Positions 25,601 to 33,174 of a stretch of 64,000 nt of DNA are shown in pieces (position 1 is the stretch's first letter; each line of letters begins with the position of its first letter). The stretch lies in contig NZ_QBKP01000002.1 of assembly GCF_003054195.1 (NCBI RefSeq), positions 265,970 through 329,969 on the forward strand, given 5' to 3'. This DNA comes from Gemmobacter caeni. Lineage in GTDB: Bacteria; Pseudomonadota; Alphaproteobacteria; Rhodobacterales; Rhodobacteraceae. The position numbers and the translations under genes were made by a program. Under the pieces are notes generated by a model. That model saw only the letters and a program-made list of their open reading frames with translations. It made no database searches and had not been told where the DNA came from.

Positions 25601-26315
25601 GCGCCTCCATGACACGCCCCTCCTCGGGAAGCGCCTGAGGGCAGGAGAGGCCTGGCTTTGAGGTGGCGCGCACGTGCCAGAGGTGATCCTCGGAGCAGAC
25701 CGCCTCGCGTCCGTCCGCGAACAGGAGCCGGATCCCCGGGATCGCCCCCTGGGGATGGATGGAGAGGACCCGGGAGACCCCGCCGTCCGGGTGCGCGACC
25801 AGGTCGCCCGGGGCCAGATCCCCGTTGCGGACCCAGCCGCCCGGGGTCAGGACCGGGGTGTCGAGCGGGAGCGCCTTGCCGGACCCGGTGGTCCCGATGA
25901 AGAACCCGTGACGTCGCGCGTCCCCGTTCTCGATCCAGAGCTCCTCGAGCCCGGACTCGTCCTGGCCGAAATAGAGGATACCGGCCGCCTTCCCGAACCG
26001 GCCACGGCCGCCCGGCTTGGGCGCCCCGTAATCGGTCCCGCCCCAGGTGATCGGGGTCTTGAAAGGGAGCCGGTATTTTTGGCGCGCGGCCCAGACGTAA
26101 TAGGTCAGCGCGCTCGGCACGACCAGGAGGAAGACGGCCGGGATCAGAAGGGTCAGGAGTCCCGATCCGACCATGATCATCATGACCGTGTCCCGGTGGG
26201 TGAGACCGTCACGAACCCGCTCCCCCATCCCCTTGACGGGGCGCCGGATGTAGCGGTTCTCGACCGCCTCCGAACTGGTCGGAAGGGAGGGCTGGGACTC
26301 CTTGAAGATGGCCAT
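22638..26315 (-). CDS. dotL: DotL/IcmO (type IV coupling protein) interrupted by an intein
   Basis: The reading frame encodes 1225 residues, of which 272 are an intein (148-419). The spliced protein would be ~953 residues. Two N-terminal membrane segments (~45-75) anchor this TraD/VirD4-like ATPase, which brings DNA or protein substrates to the type IVB channel. The Walker A motif GTTGSGK-T is split exactly between Lys147 and Thr420. Walker B is YIVVLDEAGYY. The last ~230 residues are Pro-rich then helical, the substrate-adaptor region in DotL. Without splicing the ATPase would be inactive. The RuvC-like gene overlaps the stop; an exported-protein gene lies 35 bp upstream. Confidence 0.93.
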   Translation of the reverse strand: MAIFKESQPSLPTSSEAVENRYIRRPVKGMGERVRDGLTHRDTVMMIMVGSGLLTLLIPAVFLLVVPSALTYYVWAARQKYRLPFKTPITWGGTDYGAPKPGGRGRFGKAAGILYFGQDESGLEELWIENGDARRHGFFIGTTGSGKALPLDTPVLTPGGWVRNGDLAPGDLVAHPDGGVSRVLSIHPQGAIPGIRLLFADGREAVCSEDHLWHVRATSKPGLSCPQALPEEGRVMEARDIGILFGLYGADLDMTVPLAAPFTGPDAGERLSDAAADRAARDGLDSLLVMPSVIGTPQERSRFLARFVRSRGLESRIDPQGVRLIGVRPGEARLLKEIAWSLGGFATSWLTAEGRTDVTLLYRGVELIDPAASTCRWPHETGLPIVGVEPVDGLTRMSCIKVDREDGLYVMEGHVTTHNTELLLGVVSQTLMWSSGFLFIDGKGTTEFYARAWTLCKRFGREDDLRVLNFTDPGGDPDAPAGGPSTQSNTLNPFSKGSPDQLMNIVVSLMGDAGSGNDMWKSRAISLVTAQMMALCELRDSGEILLNVQTVRDFLALGKGVDKAKLRGKKPTKVEEIPKEAWDEMRTRAGLIELYLRAMKGELSQTTLLALRGFFDTLPGFSLEKAMAGDPQETKCNEQYGFLSMQLTKPLGSLADGYGHIFRTPLGEIDMDDVVLNRRILVVLLPALQKAPEEMQNCGKIVVTLAKIMMGNAAGFELQGTRQEIVEAKQTRAPSPYIVVLDEAGYYMVPGIDVMMAQARSLGFMIIVAGQDMAAMQKTSPQIAETAAANASILAVGKTVDGDKTISFVQRLIGKSTVSVASGFQSQPGILGNRWVDRMDATFQEVDKVRIDELQSLGEGQFYFLFNGKLVRAATFFIGDEFGENFSVNKFLKVRGPTDKVPGLDQSVDNSFVQGLIDITTAMGAGLKPPVIDLEDPLALALSVSERFRARAGAGKMTPAALRTADLIGLAATLDGEGAADPEPEGWSDMIEDGISGPDLDDLREMAGIRKRAVATEIPGADLREAQAGRLGNLRGHASAPIRPEPVVPPSEGSGAERPTSARPAAPRTEPARPPASPARVPDLPPPSGTRNEVPSRVTESIQMAMRGETPNARHMGIIGMFEFEDEVRKQAAESGFRPDIREGLKGATRTETVAAMFGTMSRQMEQMHRLLISEVAEGDLAAQIMERAAPMRPTVLPHEAGEDEVRSRLSGIEKTLEQAMRGQD
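25059..25874 (-). other. class 3 intein in the DotL P-loop
   Basis: The 272-residue insert starts with Ala (ALPLDTPVLTPGGW) and ends VTTHN, followed by Thr as the +1 residue. It has the class 3 hallmarks: no Cys/Ser at position 1, Cys252 in block F (MSCIKVDREDGLYV), Trp66 in block B (DHLWHV) and Thr270 before the final His-Asn. In class 3 inteins the block F Cys starts splicing and the +1 residue is Ser or Thr, as here. The middle (~95-205) resembles a LAGLIDADG endonuclease that has lost its acidic residues (GLYGADLD, RFVRSRGLE), so homing is probably dead. Splicing looks intact. Confidence 0.9.
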
Positions 26316-26350
26316 GCGCGCGTCCTTTCAGGTGTTCGGCTTTTCGCCGC

Positions 26351-27517
26351 TCACCGCTCGTTCAGGGAGGCGAGGATCAGCGCGTTCACCACGGCGTTGC
26401 GGTTCTCGAGCTCCAGGCGGATGTAGTTGATCCGGGCGTTGATCGCCATGATCGTGTGAAGCTCCTGAAGCCAGCCCTTCTCGTTCATATGGACCAGCCC
26501 GTTCTGCTGACCGTTCGTCCCGTTCACCCGGTTCGGACCGGGCGCGTAGTGATAGACGGTCCGGATATCGAGCTGCTGAAGCTCTGAGAGACGTTCCGGG
26601 ACGGGCCGGTTGTAGGCGCTGTCATCCGCCATCGACCGGAACGTCCCCTGATTGTCGGTCAAGGCGGGGGTCCGCATGTTGAGCGACATGTTGATCGTCT
26701 CGATCGCGGCCCGCTGACGGGCGATCCGCTTCTGGGCCTCCGCGGCCATCGACATCCCCTCCGGGGTGTCAAGTTCGGCCGCTGTCATCTTCGGCTCCGG
26801 CAGTGGGTCGACGGAGTTGGTCACGACCCAGCCGAGCACGTCCTGCATCTGCGGGTCCGACAGGTCGATCGTCGGCTCGTTCAGCATGAAGGACCAGTCC
26901 GTCGTCGCGTTCTCGGACCCACGGAAACCGGAATAGGTGTCCCTTGCGTTCACGACGCTGACCGCGATCTGGGTCCCGCCCGCCTGTACGTCCTCATCAT
27001 CCCCGCTGAGCCGGCTCACGGCGCGTTGTGTGACCCCGTCTCCGGTCATGGGCGCACCGGACCCGCGGCTCGACTCGAAGATGTCGAGAAGTGAGCAGCT
27101 GAACGGGTTCGGGTCGAACTGACCGGATTCCGCGCTCGCGCGGACCTCCTGACGCATCCGGTCCGTCGCGTTGAGCTCCTGCGCGTCCGCGACCCGCCTC
27201 TGGGACTCCGTCTGCTGGCGGATATGGGCGGAGTTCTCCTTCGCGGCGAGGGTCAAGGCCTCGATGATCCGGAGGGTCGTTTCCTCCATCTTCTCGGTCA
27301 GCGCCTCGGTCTGCTCCTCGATCGCGTCCATGATCGCGTTCCGGGTCGTCTCATGCTCCTCCCGGATCACGTCCCGCGTCCCGCTATGTGCGTTGGAAAC
27401 CTGGGTCGGGGAGGCGCAGTTTGCCCCGCCGCCGAACAGGGCGAAGGCGGGGCTCGCGGAGACGAGAAGCAGCGCGGTGGCGCCTGCGAGAGCGGTGCGG
27501 GTTCCGGGTCCGGCCAT
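26351..27517 (-). CDS. exported coiled-coil protein upstream of dotL
   Basis: A 388-residue protein with a signal peptide (cleavage near SPAFA), then a long predicted coiled coil (~45-115; EEHETTRNAIMDAIEEQTEALTEK and on). The C-terminal half is soluble with a conserved-looking end (INARINYIRLELENRNAVVNALIL). It is probably periplasmic. Its place between dotL and another exported protein makes it a likely type IVB component, but I cannot match it to a named Dot or Tra protein. Confidence 0.7.
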   Translation of the reverse strand: MAGPGTRTALAGATALLLVSASPAFALFGGGANCASPTQVSNAHSGTRDVIREEHETTRNAIMDAIEEQTEALTEKMEETTLRIIEALTLAAKENSAHIRQQTESQRRVADAQELNATDRMRQEVRASAESGQFDPNPFSCSLLDIFESSRGSGAPMTGDGVTQRAVSRLSGDDEDVQAGGTQIAVSVVNARDTYSGFRGSENATTDWSFMLNEPTIDLSDPQMQDVLGWVVTNSVDPLPEPKMTAAELDTPEGMSMAAEAQKRIARQRAAIETINMSLNMRTPALTDNQGTFRSMADDSAYNRPVPERLSELQQLDIRTVYHYAPGPNRVNGTNGQQNGLVHMNEKGWLQELHTIMAINARINYIRLELENRNAVVNALILASLNER

Positions 27518-27519
27518 GA

Positions 27520-28155
27520 TCAGTTCCCCCCGTTGAGGCTGTTGTAGATCTGGTTGATCGTGTTCTGGACGTCAGAGTTGACCGGTGCGGAACGGGGGGC
27601 TGAGCTCGGTTGCGGGGTGGTCCCGCCGCCGTTGATCACGATCCCTGTCCCTGGCGCCCCCTGGGTCACGTTGATCAGGGCGAAGTTGCTGGTGAAGGAG
27701 GGGGAGATGTCCCCCAGAAGGTCATCGACGGACAGGTTCAGGGATTTGGTCACCTCCCCCCACTTCTCCGCGGCGAACTCGCAGATCTGCCGGGTGACCG
27801 CCCCCTGGATCCCCTCAAGGGTGACGTTCTGCAACCCGCTCATCAGGTCGCCGAGGATGGAGCTGATATCGAACATACGCCCCGACAGGAAATCGATGTC
27901 GATGTTCATCAGGTCATTGAGACAGGAGAGGTCGCCGACGGGCGTGGGGGGCTGGATCGATGCCTCCGCCCGGGCGACGCGGCTCTCCACGTTCAGGCGG
28001 GCCGCGTTCGCGACCGCGTCCCGGGAAGCGGCGGAGCACCGCTCGTTGGTCATGGAGCGGAAGATCTCGGTCTGCGCGGTGGCGGTGATCGGGGTCAGCC
28101 CGACGAGGGCCGCAACCGCGACGGCCGAGAGGGCTCTGGTCCTGGAGGTTTTCAT
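27520..28155 (-). CDS. exported protein in the dotL operon
   Basis: A 211-residue protein with a Sec signal (ending TATAQ). The mature part has CLNDLMNIDIDFLSGRMFDISSILGDLMSGLQN and an Asn/Gly/Ser-rich tail. It ends 2 bp before the next gene starts, so the two are co-translated. The ATG at 28155 lies just after a good promoter; longer frames would cross it. Probably a periplasmic transfer component; family unknown. Confidence 0.7.
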   Translation of the reverse strand: MKTSRTRALSAVAVAALVGLTPITATAQTEIFRSMTNERCSAASRDAVANAARLNVESRVARAEASIQPPTPVGDLSCLNDLMNIDIDFLSGRMFDISSILGDLMSGLQNVTLEGIQGAVTRQICEFAAEKWGEVTKSLNLSVDDLLGDISPSFTSNFALINVTQGAPGTGIVINGGGTTPQPSSAPRSAPVNSDVQNTINQIYNSLNGGN

Positions 28156-28177
28156 CGGGGTCCCTGCGCTTGACGGG

Positions 28178-28214
28178 TTTGCGAAAAAATAGACGGTTTC
28201 CGGTTTCAAATCAA
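28178..28214 (-). promoter_or_regulatory. promoter with TTTTTCGCAAA element at the start site
   Basis: On the - strand: TTGATT (28214-28209), 17 bases, TATTTT (28191-28186) running straight into TTCGCAAA. It should drive the two exported proteins, dotL and the RuvC-like gene. A CTGTCCACA DnaA-box-like site lies 25 bases upstream (28239-28247). Confidence 0.7.
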
Positions 28215-28251
28215 TCTGAGATCCGGATATCTGGTCGGCTGTCCACAAGTC

Positions 28252-29706
28252 TCATGTTGCGGGACCTTTCCGGAGATCGGGGGCGGGCGGCTTGCCTCGG
28301 GCCTCCAGGGCGCGGCGGATCCGCTCCTCGGGGGTCATCGCGAGATCCCGCTTGATGGCGCGCATCTGAAGGCGCGCCTCCGTCACGTCCAGATAATCCT
28401 CGCGCAGGGCTCGGGCCGCCTGGAACACGGCCGGGCGACGGATCGGAAGTCCGATCTGGACCTCCGCCTTGAAGTGCGACATGGCGCCGGCGGATTCGAT
28501 CATGACCGCGTCTGATCCGACGTTGTCGAGGATGTACCACAAAAGCCGGTCCTCCCCCTTGAGCCAGAGGAAGGCGGCCGCGGGAAGGACTCCGCGGTCC
28601 TTGCGGGCGACCTGAAGCATCGCCGGGAAGGCGGTCTCGACCCAGGCGTGGCGGGCGGCCACCTCCGCGAGCGCCCTTCCGGGCTTGCCGTCCAGGATCT
28701 TGCGGATGCGTGGCATGAGGCCCTCCTCGGCCAGAATGGCCTTGTCCATGCCGCCGGGCTTCGCGCCGATCGCGTCATATACCCCGCCGAGATCGTTCAG
28801 AAGGGCGTTCCCGCCGGTGATGTCGAAACTGTAGAAGCTCGCCATGACGGCACAGATCGCCTGATGGCCGGGGCGCAGGTCCTTGAAGCCGGTCCAAGGG
28901 GTGCGCAGCTGTGCGGCAAGAAGCTCGCACAAGGATTCGATATCTGTCTCCGGCCAGCGGTCACGCGCCTCGAGAAGGCGCGACGGGTACTCCCAGTCCT
29001 TTTTTTCGGCCGCAGCCGCGTGCTCGGGTGAGAAGCACATCCCGGCCCCGAGCAGCCACTCCTCCGGGCGGAGCGCGCGTTGCCAGGCCCCCTGGCGTTG
29101 CGCCGGCTGATCAAGGCTGATGAGCGCACCCACCTCAGGGACCGTCTTCGTCTTTCTGCGCTGCGCGAGGACCCCCTTCGCGAGAGATGTGGCGGAGACC
29201 TCCGGGACCCTGAGCGGGTTCACGTGACGGCTCATTCGGGAGGTGAGCCAGTGCTCCGACTGGGCCCGGATCATCGTCTCGAGCGTGTAGCCGACCCGGT
29301 AGACCACGTCGGGACGAAAGCTCCGTCCCAGGGTGCCCGCGATCAGCAGGAGGGGGACGTAGAGCGGGATGGCGCAACGTCCCGCGATGGTGAGAAGCAT
29401 CATCCGCTGTTCGGGGGTCATCGCGACGTAATTCCCCTGCTCCAGGAAACGCAGCGCGTGATGCGCCTCCTCGAAGACGGAGGGTCCGATGAGCGGGATC
29501 GCCCCCAGAACGGGCAGGGCCCGGTAGGCCATCGCATAGGGGAGGATATGGGCCCAGGAGATCACGCCGGAAATCACGTTGATCTCCGGTTGAAGATAGG
29601 TCCATGCGAAGAGGGTGATCAGAAGGAGCGCGATCGAGATGAAGAGCCAGCGCATCGACTCCTGGTCGGCGTTCGGCCCCTGTCCGGCGTTCGGGTTCTG
29701 GCTCAC
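28252..29706 (-). CDS. dotM: DotM/IcmP (TrbA) coupling-complex protein
   Basis: A 484-residue inner-membrane protein that forms the coupling complex with DotL. Membrane segments lie at ~17-38 and ~108-130. The cytoplasmic part shows the family's pattern: RPEEWLLG, AICAVMASFYSFD, and HAWVETAFPAMLQVARKDRGVLPAAAFLWLKGEDRLLWYILDNVGSDAVMIESAGAMSHFKAE. The C-terminal tail is basic. It overlaps the upstream gene by 4 bp and is separated from dotL by two exported proteins and a promoter. Confidence 0.9.
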   Translation of the reverse strand: MSQNPNAGQGPNADQESMRWLFISIALLLITLFAWTYLQPEINVISGVISWAHILPYAMAYRALPVLGAIPLIGPSVFEEAHHALRFLEQGNYVAMTPEQRMMLLTIAGRCAIPLYVPLLLIAGTLGRSFRPDVVYRVGYTLETMIRAQSEHWLTSRMSRHVNPLRVPEVSATSLAKGVLAQRRKTKTVPEVGALISLDQPAQRQGAWQRALRPEEWLLGAGMCFSPEHAAAAEKKDWEYPSRLLEARDRWPETDIESLCELLAAQLRTPWTGFKDLRPGHQAICAVMASFYSFDITGGNALLNDLGGVYDAIGAKPGGMDKAILAEEGLMPRIRKILDGKPGRALAEVAARHAWVETAFPAMLQVARKDRGVLPAAAFLWLKGEDRLLWYILDNVGSDAVMIESAGAMSHFKAEVQIGLPIRRPAVFQAARALREDYLDVTEARLQMRAIKRDLAMTPEERIRRALEARGKPPAPDLRKGPAT

Positions 29707-30134
29707 CGATCCTCCCCCCCCTGCGGCAGGCCGCTCTGGACCGGACCCTCGATCTGGTTGATCCGGACCTGAGCCAGAACACCGATCATGCGGACGAGCT
29801 CCGGATCAAGCTCCGGATCGACGAAACGGGTCGTGAGGTATTTCGCATGGGCGATCACCCCGCTCGCGTCGATCACCCGATCCTCCCCCTCAATGCGGGG
29901 GGAGACGTCGATCGCATAGGCGGTCGTCATCAGGAGCGTCTTCGGAAGCGCCGGGACCTCGACCCAATCAAGAATGCCCGGAGCCGCCTTCTCCAGGCTC
30001 ACGAGCCCGATCTTCAGGAGAGAGCTCATGAACTCAGACGACCGTGCCGCTGACGGGAGGTCGACCCGGATTCCGTTGTACTCTACCATCCCGCCCTCGT
30101 CGATCAGCAGGTTCAGAACATGTTCGGCGCTCAT
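29703..30134 (-). CDS. hypothetical protein coupled to dotM
   Basis: A 143-residue soluble, acidic protein. The ATG at 30134 is preferred; the longer frame from 30332 crosses the promoter region. Its end overlaps the dotM start (ATGA), so the two products are made together. It could be a chaperone or adaptor of the coupling complex (by analogy with IcmS/IcmW), but the sequence is not recognisable as either. Confidence 0.6.
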   Translation of the reverse strand: MSAEHVLNLLIDEGGMVEYNGIRVDLPSAARSSEFMSSLLKIGLVSLEKAAPGILDWVEVPALPKTLLMTTAYAIDVSPRIEGEDRVIDASGVIAHAKYLTTRFVDPELDPELVRMIGVLAQVRINQIEGPVQSGLPQGGEDR

Positions 30135-30391
30135 CAGGTCAATCCCCCTTGCTGTCCGGTCGACGGGATCCGCCCTCCGGCGGCCACCCCCTCTTTGACG
30201 GGACATATCGTAAAAGAGAAAAAATCGCAAATCCGCAAAGAGGATAAAGGGGGGGCGTACCGCATGTATCCCGGTCCCTGTCCACAAAAAACTGCACGGA
30301 CACGCTCTCCTCCGCGACTGAATGGATTGCATAGACGGTTCGGCTGTGGCACATCAAGATTTGCGAAAAAGGATAAAACCGGAGATCTGCG
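30135..30391. promoter_or_regulatory. divergent control region between the dotM and pilus-accessory operons
   Basis: For the - strand, TTTGCGATTTTTT (30220-30232) precedes TACGAT. For the + strand there is a perfect TTTGCGAAAAA at 30360-30370. A DnaA-box-like CTGTCCACA lies at 30278-30286. No coding frame with a ribosome site is present. Confidence 0.5.
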
Positions 30392-30853
30392 TTGCGCCCA
30401 TTCCCGATGAACGTGACCCGGGCGATCATCCAGGCGTCGGAATGGCTCAAGACGCAGGAGCACTGGGTCGTGCGCGGACAGGTGGCCGATCTGGGCGACC
30501 GGCTCCAAAGTGCAACCTCGCTGGCCTTCCAGATCGGCGCCGGAACCCGGATCGGGCAGATGCCCGCGAAGATGCGCCGGGACCTCCTGTTCGTCCTGGC
30601 CTATCTGCCGGCGGATATCCGGATCGGTTTTCTGATCTCCATGTCGGAGCGGGATCCGGAGGCGCTCGAGGCGCTTCTGAACAGCCCCTACGATCCGAAG
30701 TCGGAGCCGGCCCTGCACAACATCGTCTCGACGATAGGAGGGCTCGCGCGACACGGGCTGCTCGCGGACATTTTCACCCAGGAGCGCATGGAGAGGGTGG
30801 AGCGGATCGTCAGGGAGGGCGTCGTCACGCCCGAAAGAAAAACGGGGGAATAA
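30392..30853 (+). CDS. hypothetical helical protein
   Basis: A 153-residue protein with mainly helical, amphipathic sequence. I use the TTG at 30392 because GGAG stands 7 bases before it; the ATG at 30407 has no ribosome site. No signal peptide. It is first in an operon that leads to a PilL-like protein, so a cytoplasmic pilus or transfer factor is possible. Family unknown. Confidence 0.6.
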   Translation: MRPFPMNVTRAIIQASEWLKTQEHWVVRGQVADLGDRLQSATSLAFQIGAGTRIGQMPAKMRRDLLFVLAYLPADIRIGFLISMSERDPEALEALLNSPYDPKSEPALHNIVSTIGGLARHGLLADIFTQERMERVERIVREGVVTPERKTGE

Positions 30854-30857
30854 CGGT

Positions 30858-31796
30858 ATGTTGCTCAAGAGGATCGGAAACGTCGTGATGGTCGGATGTG
30901 TCCTGTCCGGACCCGCCATCGCGCAGACGACCGCCCCAGACCCGGTGCGCGACCGGATACGGGCCCTTGCGCAGGCGGTCCCTTTCGAGGCGGTCAACGC
31001 CTCGCCCCGCGAGGATATCATCGCCCATATCGGGGGGATGGGGCAGCGCAATACCGATGGGAGCGCCTTCGCCGTTCCCGATCTTGATCTTGAGCTGATC
31101 ATGAGCTCCGGGTCCGGTTCGGACGTGCTGATGGATCCCCGCATTCTGGACGCGATCTCCCGTATGCCGGCGGAACGCGCCGCGCAGGTGCTGCGCCTGA
31201 TCGAGGATCGCCGCAACGGGGTAACCCCCCTCCAGGACATCCCGTCCCTTTCGGGCCGGGACGCACAGGGGGGAGAGCGGGAGCCGCAGACCCTCGCGCT
31301 TCGCGGCTGGGCCTTGGATCGGGACCCCTCCGGGGCCCCGTTCATCCAGAACGGGGCGGACACCACATCACGGATCATGATCGTTCCGAGTATGATCCTC
31401 GGGGACCTCGGACGGGTCCTGTCGGTCCAGGATGACGAGACCGCGTTCCGGGTCACGCTCGAGAGCGGCGACGTCCTCGAAGGGCCCCTTCTGATTGCGA
31501 ACTCCGGCGAAGAGACGGAGGATGAGGCCTCGGCCTCGGCGTCGACGGAGGCGGCCGCCCCCGCTGAAGTGGCCCTGCCGACCTCAAGCGCACCAACCCG
31601 ATCTCTGCGTCCGCTGCCGCGCCCTGAGGGGCTCGGCGCGACCCGTGCCGCCGACCCGCTGCCGGTGGCCGCGCCGATCATCGAGGTCACCCCCAAAACC
31701 GCTGCCGCGCGTAGCATCCGGCCGCGTCCGCGTCCGGCCGAACTCGCCGTGGCCCCCAATCCCGCCCTTGAGGAGGAGAAGGAAGATGCGAGTTAA
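30858..31796 (+). CDS. exported protein, possible pilus-assembly partner
   Basis: A 312-residue protein with a signal peptide (cleaved near AIAQ). Residues ~140-215 (LALRGWALDRD...IVPSMILGDLGRVLSVQDDETAFRVTLESGDVLEG) form a small beta domain. The last ~100 residues are Ala/Pro/Arg-rich and disordered. It overlaps the PilL-like gene by 11 bp. By position and type it could be the periplasmic partner of the secretin, but this is an inference. Confidence 0.6.
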   Translation: MLLKRIGNVVMVGCVLSGPAIAQTTAPDPVRDRIRALAQAVPFEAVNASPREDIIAHIGGMGQRNTDGSAFAVPDLDLELIMSSGSGSDVLMDPRILDAISRMPAERAAQVLRLIEDRRNGVTPLQDIPSLSGRDAQGGEREPQTLALRGWALDRDPSGAPFIQNGADTTSRIMIVPSMILGDLGRVLSVQDDETAFRVTLESGDVLEGPLLIANSGEETEDEASASASTEAAAPAEVALPTSSAPTRSLRPLPRPEGLGATRAADPLPVAAPIIEVTPKTAAARSIRPRPRPAELAVAPNPALEEEKEDAS

Positions 31797-32184
31797 GACG
31801 CGCGTCAAAGGGGTCTGCTCCCCACTTGTGATCACCCTCTGCGCTGCCGCCCTGATGACCCCCGCCGGGTTTTCGGCCGTGCGCGCGGACCCGCCTCCGG
31901 TCCCGCAGGTCGAGGATCCCGTCGCGCATCAGGAGGTATGGGCGGTGATGTCCGGGGCCAGCCTCAAGGGGACCATCGAGGGTTGGGCGCGGATCTCGGG
32001 CTGGACCGTTGTCTGGGATAACCCGCTCGACTACCGGATCAGGGCCTCCGCCACCTTCCACGGGGGGTTTGAGGAGGCGGTCGCCCGCCTTGTCGACGCG
32101 ATTCATCAGAACAGCCCGGACATGACCGTCACCCTCTATCGCGGGAACCGGGTCCTGCATGTCGAGGACGCCGCGGGCGGCTAA
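31786..32184 (+). CDS. pilL: PilL/TcpQ-like pilus protein
   Basis: A 132-residue exported protein. After the signal, WAVMSGASLKGTIEGWARISGWTVVWDNPLDYRIRASATFHGGFEEAVARLVDAIH is the TcpQ/PilL C-terminal domain, which supports the secretin of type IVB pili. The ATG at 31786 follows AGGAGAAGGA; the longer frame from 31495 only shadows the upstream gene. PilL in IncI plasmids is longer and lipidated; this one consists of the signal and the domain alone. Confidence 0.8.
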   Translation: MRVKTRVKGVCSPLVITLCAAALMTPAGFSAVRADPPPVPQVEDPVAHQEVWAVMSGASLKGTIEGWARISGWTVVWDNPLDYRIRASATFHGGFEEAVARLVDAIHQNSPDMTVTLYRGNRVLHVEDAAGG

Positions 32185-32194
32185 GTCTTCGTCC

Positions 32195-32231
32195 TTGACG
32201 GGAGGAAGCGAAAGTAATAATTTTTCGCAAA
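32195..32231 (+). promoter_or_regulatory. promoter with TTTTTCGCAAA element at the start site
   Basis: TTGACG (32195-32200), 15-16 bases, AATAAT/ATAATT (32216-32222), merging into TTTTTCGCAAA (32221-32231). It drives the gene at 32245 and tmk. Confidence 0.65.
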
Positions 32232-32244
32232 TTCCTATGGGGCC

Positions 32245-33171
32245 ATGATGACCGTGACGAGACGAACCGCAATTCAGCGAAAAACGAGAAGCCCTGAGCT
32301 CGAGCGTCTCATCCGCACGCTCGAGGTGGTCGCGACCGACCTTCCCCGGATCCTGCGCGAGGAGAAGGCGGTCGCCTTCACGCGCCTGGAGAGCGTTGAG
32401 GCCTTCGAGGCGCATATGCGGCGGATCTCGCAGATCCCGGCCCAGCTCGAGACCCTCTCGCGCACGATCGGGATGTCCCTTCAGGTGGAGGGGGCGACGG
32501 ATCACCTCTCCCGCATCTTCCGGGCGATCGCCGCGGCGCGCGGCGTCACCTCGCCGGAGGTGGAGGCCGCCCAGGTCGAGGTGGCGAACCCCTCGGCCCC
32601 GGTGATCCCGGTTCCGGCGGCGGTGCCGGAGCAGGCGCAACCGAAAGCGCCGCCCCAGGCGTCCCAGCCCCCGCACGTCCATATCGACCAGAACCCCGTT
32701 CGCGTCGACGCGACCGGTCACGTGATCGCCACCGTCGCGTCGACGCGAACGGGGTTTCACCCGATCGACCTCAATCTCCAGAAGGTGCGTGACGCGCTCG
32801 TCCCGGGCGGGGAGATCTGTGGCCGCAGCATGTATGAGAGCTCCCGCGTCCGTCTCGTGACCGCCCGGGCCTCCGGGGAGGGGCCGTGGCGCTTCCAGTT
32901 CCGGCGCGGCTCCCTCGAATGGGCTGCACAGGGGGAGGAGAGCGGCCTCAAGGCGATCGCCGCGCTGATCTGTGCCGATCGCGGCTATATTCAGGTTCCC
33001 GCAAAGCTTCTGCTGGAGAAGGGCCAGTCACATCTCATGCGCTCAACCAAGGGGAACCCGATCCTGCGCCCCGGCGTCGCCGTCTACGGGTCCGAGGCGA
33101 TCCTGCATCCCGGCGCGATGGCGAAGACCAGGCCCGGAGATGCGACCAAGCACGTCTTCGTGGAGTTCTGA
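32245..33171 (+). CDS. hypothetical protein containing a long DNA inverted repeat
   Basis: A 308-residue soluble protein (start 32245 or 32248). The N-terminal ~110 residues are helical, then ~45 Ala/Pro-rich residues, then a compact C-terminal domain (GFHPIDLNLQKVRDALVPGG...WRFQFRRGSLEWAAQGEESGLKAIAALICADRGYIQV). No family is recognised. The linker DNA includes a perfect 23-bp inverted repeat (32692-32756). It is followed 3 bp later by tmk. Confidence 0.65.
   Translation: MMTVTRRTAIQRKTRSPELERLIRTLEVVATDLPRILREEKAVAFTRLESVEAFEAHMRRISQIPAQLETLSRTIGMSLQVEGATDHLSRIFRAIAAARGVTSPEVEAAQVEVANPSAPVIPVPAAVPEQAQPKAPPQASQPPHVHIDQNPVRVDATGHVIATVASTRTGFHPIDLNLQKVRDALVPGGEICGRSMYESSRVRLVTARASGEGPWRFQFRRGSLEWAAQGEESGLKAIAALICADRGYIQVPAKLLLEKGQSHLMRSTKGNPILRPGVAVYGSEAILHPGAMAKTRPGDATKHVFVEF
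32692..32756. repeat. perfect 23-bp inverted repeat inside a coding sequence
   Basis: Arms 32692-32714 and 32734-32756 are exact reverse complements, separated by 19 bases that themselves contain the palindrome TCACGTGA. Each arm holds the 12-base palindrome CGCGTCGACGCG. The structure could extrude as a cruciform in DNA or form a stable hairpin in mRNA. Confidence 0.9.
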
Positions 33172-33174
33172 CCC

